Source: Nitrososphaerota archaeon (GTDB lineage Archaea; Thermoproteota; Nitrososphaeria; Nitrososphaerales; UBA57). Taken from it: DNA of 7,350 nt. The position numbers were made by a program, and so were the translations under genes. The stretch spans positions 1 to 7,350 of the forward strand of contig JACZWF010000076.1 in the NCBI GenBank assembly GCA_022572285.1, given 5' to 3'. The notes beneath the pieces were generated by a model that was given only the letters and a program-made list of their open reading frames with translations, had not been told where the DNA came from and searched no databases. The first letter of the stretch is position 1. Each line of letters starts with the position of its first letter. Of this stretch, positions 6,548 to 7,350 are shown one piece after another.

Positions 6548-6902
6548 CCAGATTAAAATGCACCTACTCACAAAGGGGTACATTGACGATTTCAGAGTAT
6601 TGACCAAAGATGGTATTCCATATACGTTCCAGTACTACAGTCCCCAGCGACAGATTTCCGTTGAGGTCTATCCTAAAAAGAATGAAAATGAGATTAGGAT
6701 ATCCCTCGAGTATGATCAACTGTATTTCTTGGTGGAGTATCATATCAAGCTGATTCATCGAGAATTCCCCAATGTCAACATCGAGAGAGCATACGCAATA
6801 GGAGACTTTCTTCCGAGGGGCGTCGAGTATGCAAGGGTCCACGGGGGAATGGAAACAATCACCCTCGGTGAAGCACTCGGACGAATTACGATGTTCGACT
6901 AG
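6522..6902 (+). CDS. Conserved-looking hypothetical protein overlapping uvrA (126 aa)
   Basis: I do not recognise the family. The protein is a compact, cysteine-free alpha/beta polypeptide without signal peptide or membrane segment. A beta-rich stretch alternates charged and hydrophobic residues (FQYYSPQRQISVEVYP, then EIRISLEYD, about residues 36-65). It is followed by a likely helix (YFLVEYHIKLIHREF, ~68-82) and a second mixed part with AIGDFLPRGVEYARVHGG (~92-109) and ITLGEALGRITMF. The TTG start at 6522 (TTG 6528 also possible) overlaps the end of uvrA by 26 bp in another frame and has a Shine-Dalgarno site, indicating an operon with uvrBA. An ATG at 6558 would remove 12 residues and the overlap but has no ribosome site. 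The gene converges on gcvH and overlaps its end by 17 bp. Codon use looks like its neighbours. A repair accessory role is possible from position only. Confidence 0.8.
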   Translation: MELSQQSNDQIKMHLLTKGYIDDFRVLTKDGIPYTFQYYSPQRQISVEVYPKKNENEIRISLEYDQLYFLVEYHIKLIHREFPNVNIERAYAIGDFLPRGVEYARVHGGMETITLGEALGRITMFD

Positions 6903-7257
6903 CCCTCAACAGCGACGCATATGCATTGTGATCCATTAGCATCTTTGACTCATCTGCCACGTTTGAGGGGGCGAGTCTGAGTAACCATCCCTCGCCGTAG
7001 GGGGCGGTGTTTATGAGTTCTGGTGTCTTTTCAAGTTTGTCATTTAATTCGACTATCACGCCTGAGATGGGGGCAAAGATTTCCGAAATTGCTTTAACAG
7101 ATTCCACTGTTCCTACCGGCTGCATTCGACCTACTCTGGTACCTTTCTCAGCAATATCGACGTAGACGATTTCGTTGAGAAGCTTCGCCCCATAATCAGA
7201 TATCCCTATTACGATATCCTGTTTTCCTTTTTCAATTCTTGCCCGGTACGCATTCAT
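6886..7257 (-). CDS. gcvH: Glycine cleavage system H protein, N-terminally short
   Basis: GcvH is the small lipoyl-carrier protein that shuttles the aminomethyl intermediate between the P, T and L proteins of glycine cleavage. The conserved core is intact: IGISDYG (17-23), NEIVYVDI (28-35), lipoylation motif GTVESVKA (49-56) with acceptor Lys55, FAPISGVIVELND (61-73), LEKTPELIN (75-83) and PYGEGWLLRL (86-95). The 123 residues end in a typical helical tail. What is missing is the family's N-terminal strand with a HEW-type motif: only MNAY precedes RARIEKGKQ, and an in-frame TAG lies one codon upstream of the ATG (7263-7261). The start therefore cannot be moved back, and the gene may have been cut at about 7245-7260, where base composition also changes. 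No gcvT, gcvP or lipoate ligase gene is in the window. No ribosome site is visible upstream. Confidence 0.93.
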   Translation of the reverse strand: MNAYRARIEKGKQDIVIGISDYGAKLLNEIVYVDIAEKGTRVGRMQPVGTVESVKAISEIFAPISGVIVELNDKLEKTPELINTAPYGEGWLLRLAPSNVADESKMLMDHNAYASLLRASRTS

Positions 7258-7258
7258 C

Positions 7259-7350
7259 GCCTATTCCCTGCTGCGGTCGCTGCGGGCGAAGAAGATCATC
7301 ACCAAAGATGACGAGCAGGCGGTGCTCCAATCCATCCAAACGATTGCGAC
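7259..7350 (+). CDS. Unassigned partial open frame at the right edge
   Basis: One + strand frame is open from 7196 to the window end, but the part before about 7258 is only antisense to gcvH. The last ~92 bases read AYSLLRSLRAKKIITKDDEQ and onward, a plausible charged helical segment with G/C favoured at third positions (CTG, CGG, GCG, ATC). It is more GC-rich (about 56% over 7262-7350 by hand count) than the rest of the window. No ATG, GTG or TTG start exists in frame, so it looks like an interior fragment of another protein joined here. I cannot name the protein. The opposite strand is also open for 29 codons up to the TAG before gcvH but reads less like protein. Confidence 0.35.

Overview
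The window reads as chromosomal DNA from an archaeon, probably an uncultivated mesophile or moderate thermophile. The evidence is a tRNA-Thr gene with a short intron framed by a bulge-helix-bulge motif, AT-rich TATA-like boxes about 25 bp ahead of starts that lack a Shine-Dalgarno site (leaderless style), and no encoded CCA on the tRNA. Where Shine-Dalgarno sites occur they are GAGG(T) followed by TTG starts. A bacterial-type uvrB-uvrA pair is typical of mesophilic archaea that acquired UvrABC. The Thermoproteota (Nitrososphaeria/Bathyarchaeia-like) are my best guess for the lineage, but the sequence does not prove it.

Layout. Positions 1-104 hold no gene. They carry a TATA box embedded in three evenly spaced CCGG-centred repeats, which look like an operator-promoter for a small basic hypothetical protein (105-470, +). 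The 3' end of that gene runs antisense into the tRNA-Thr(UGU) gene (414-503, -), and its stop codon lies inside the tRNA intron. A single AT box at 527-533 is equidistant from the tRNA and from the divergent start of an extended-SDR NAD(P)-dependent sugar-nucleotide epimerase/dehydratase-like gene (557-1576, +). That protein has Phe in place of the catalytic Tyr.

The same strand continues with uvrB (1605-3563), uvrA (3635-6547) and an unrecognised 126-residue gene (6522-6902) that overlaps the end of uvrA. UvrA and UvrB are the damage-recognition and damage-verification components of nucleotide excision repair; uvrC is not in the window. uvrB and the small gene begin with nearly identical initiation sites (AGAGGTrGGATTG), which argues for TTG starts in both.

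On the opposite strand, gcvH (6886-7257, -) encodes the lipoyl carrier protein of the glycine cleavage system and converges tail to tail with the small gene, overlapping it by 17 bp. GcvH lacks the usual N-terminal segment. Exactly there the sequence changes to a more GC-rich stretch (about 7258-7350) carrying an unrelated open frame on the + strand. This suggests a rearrangement or an assembly junction at the right edge.

No mobile element, CRISPR array or obvious new defence system is present. The most unusual items are the noncanonical tRNA intron with its antisense gene overlap, the repeat-flanked promoter, the intercistronic hairpin before uvrB, the Tyr-to-Phe SDR and the right-edge junction.
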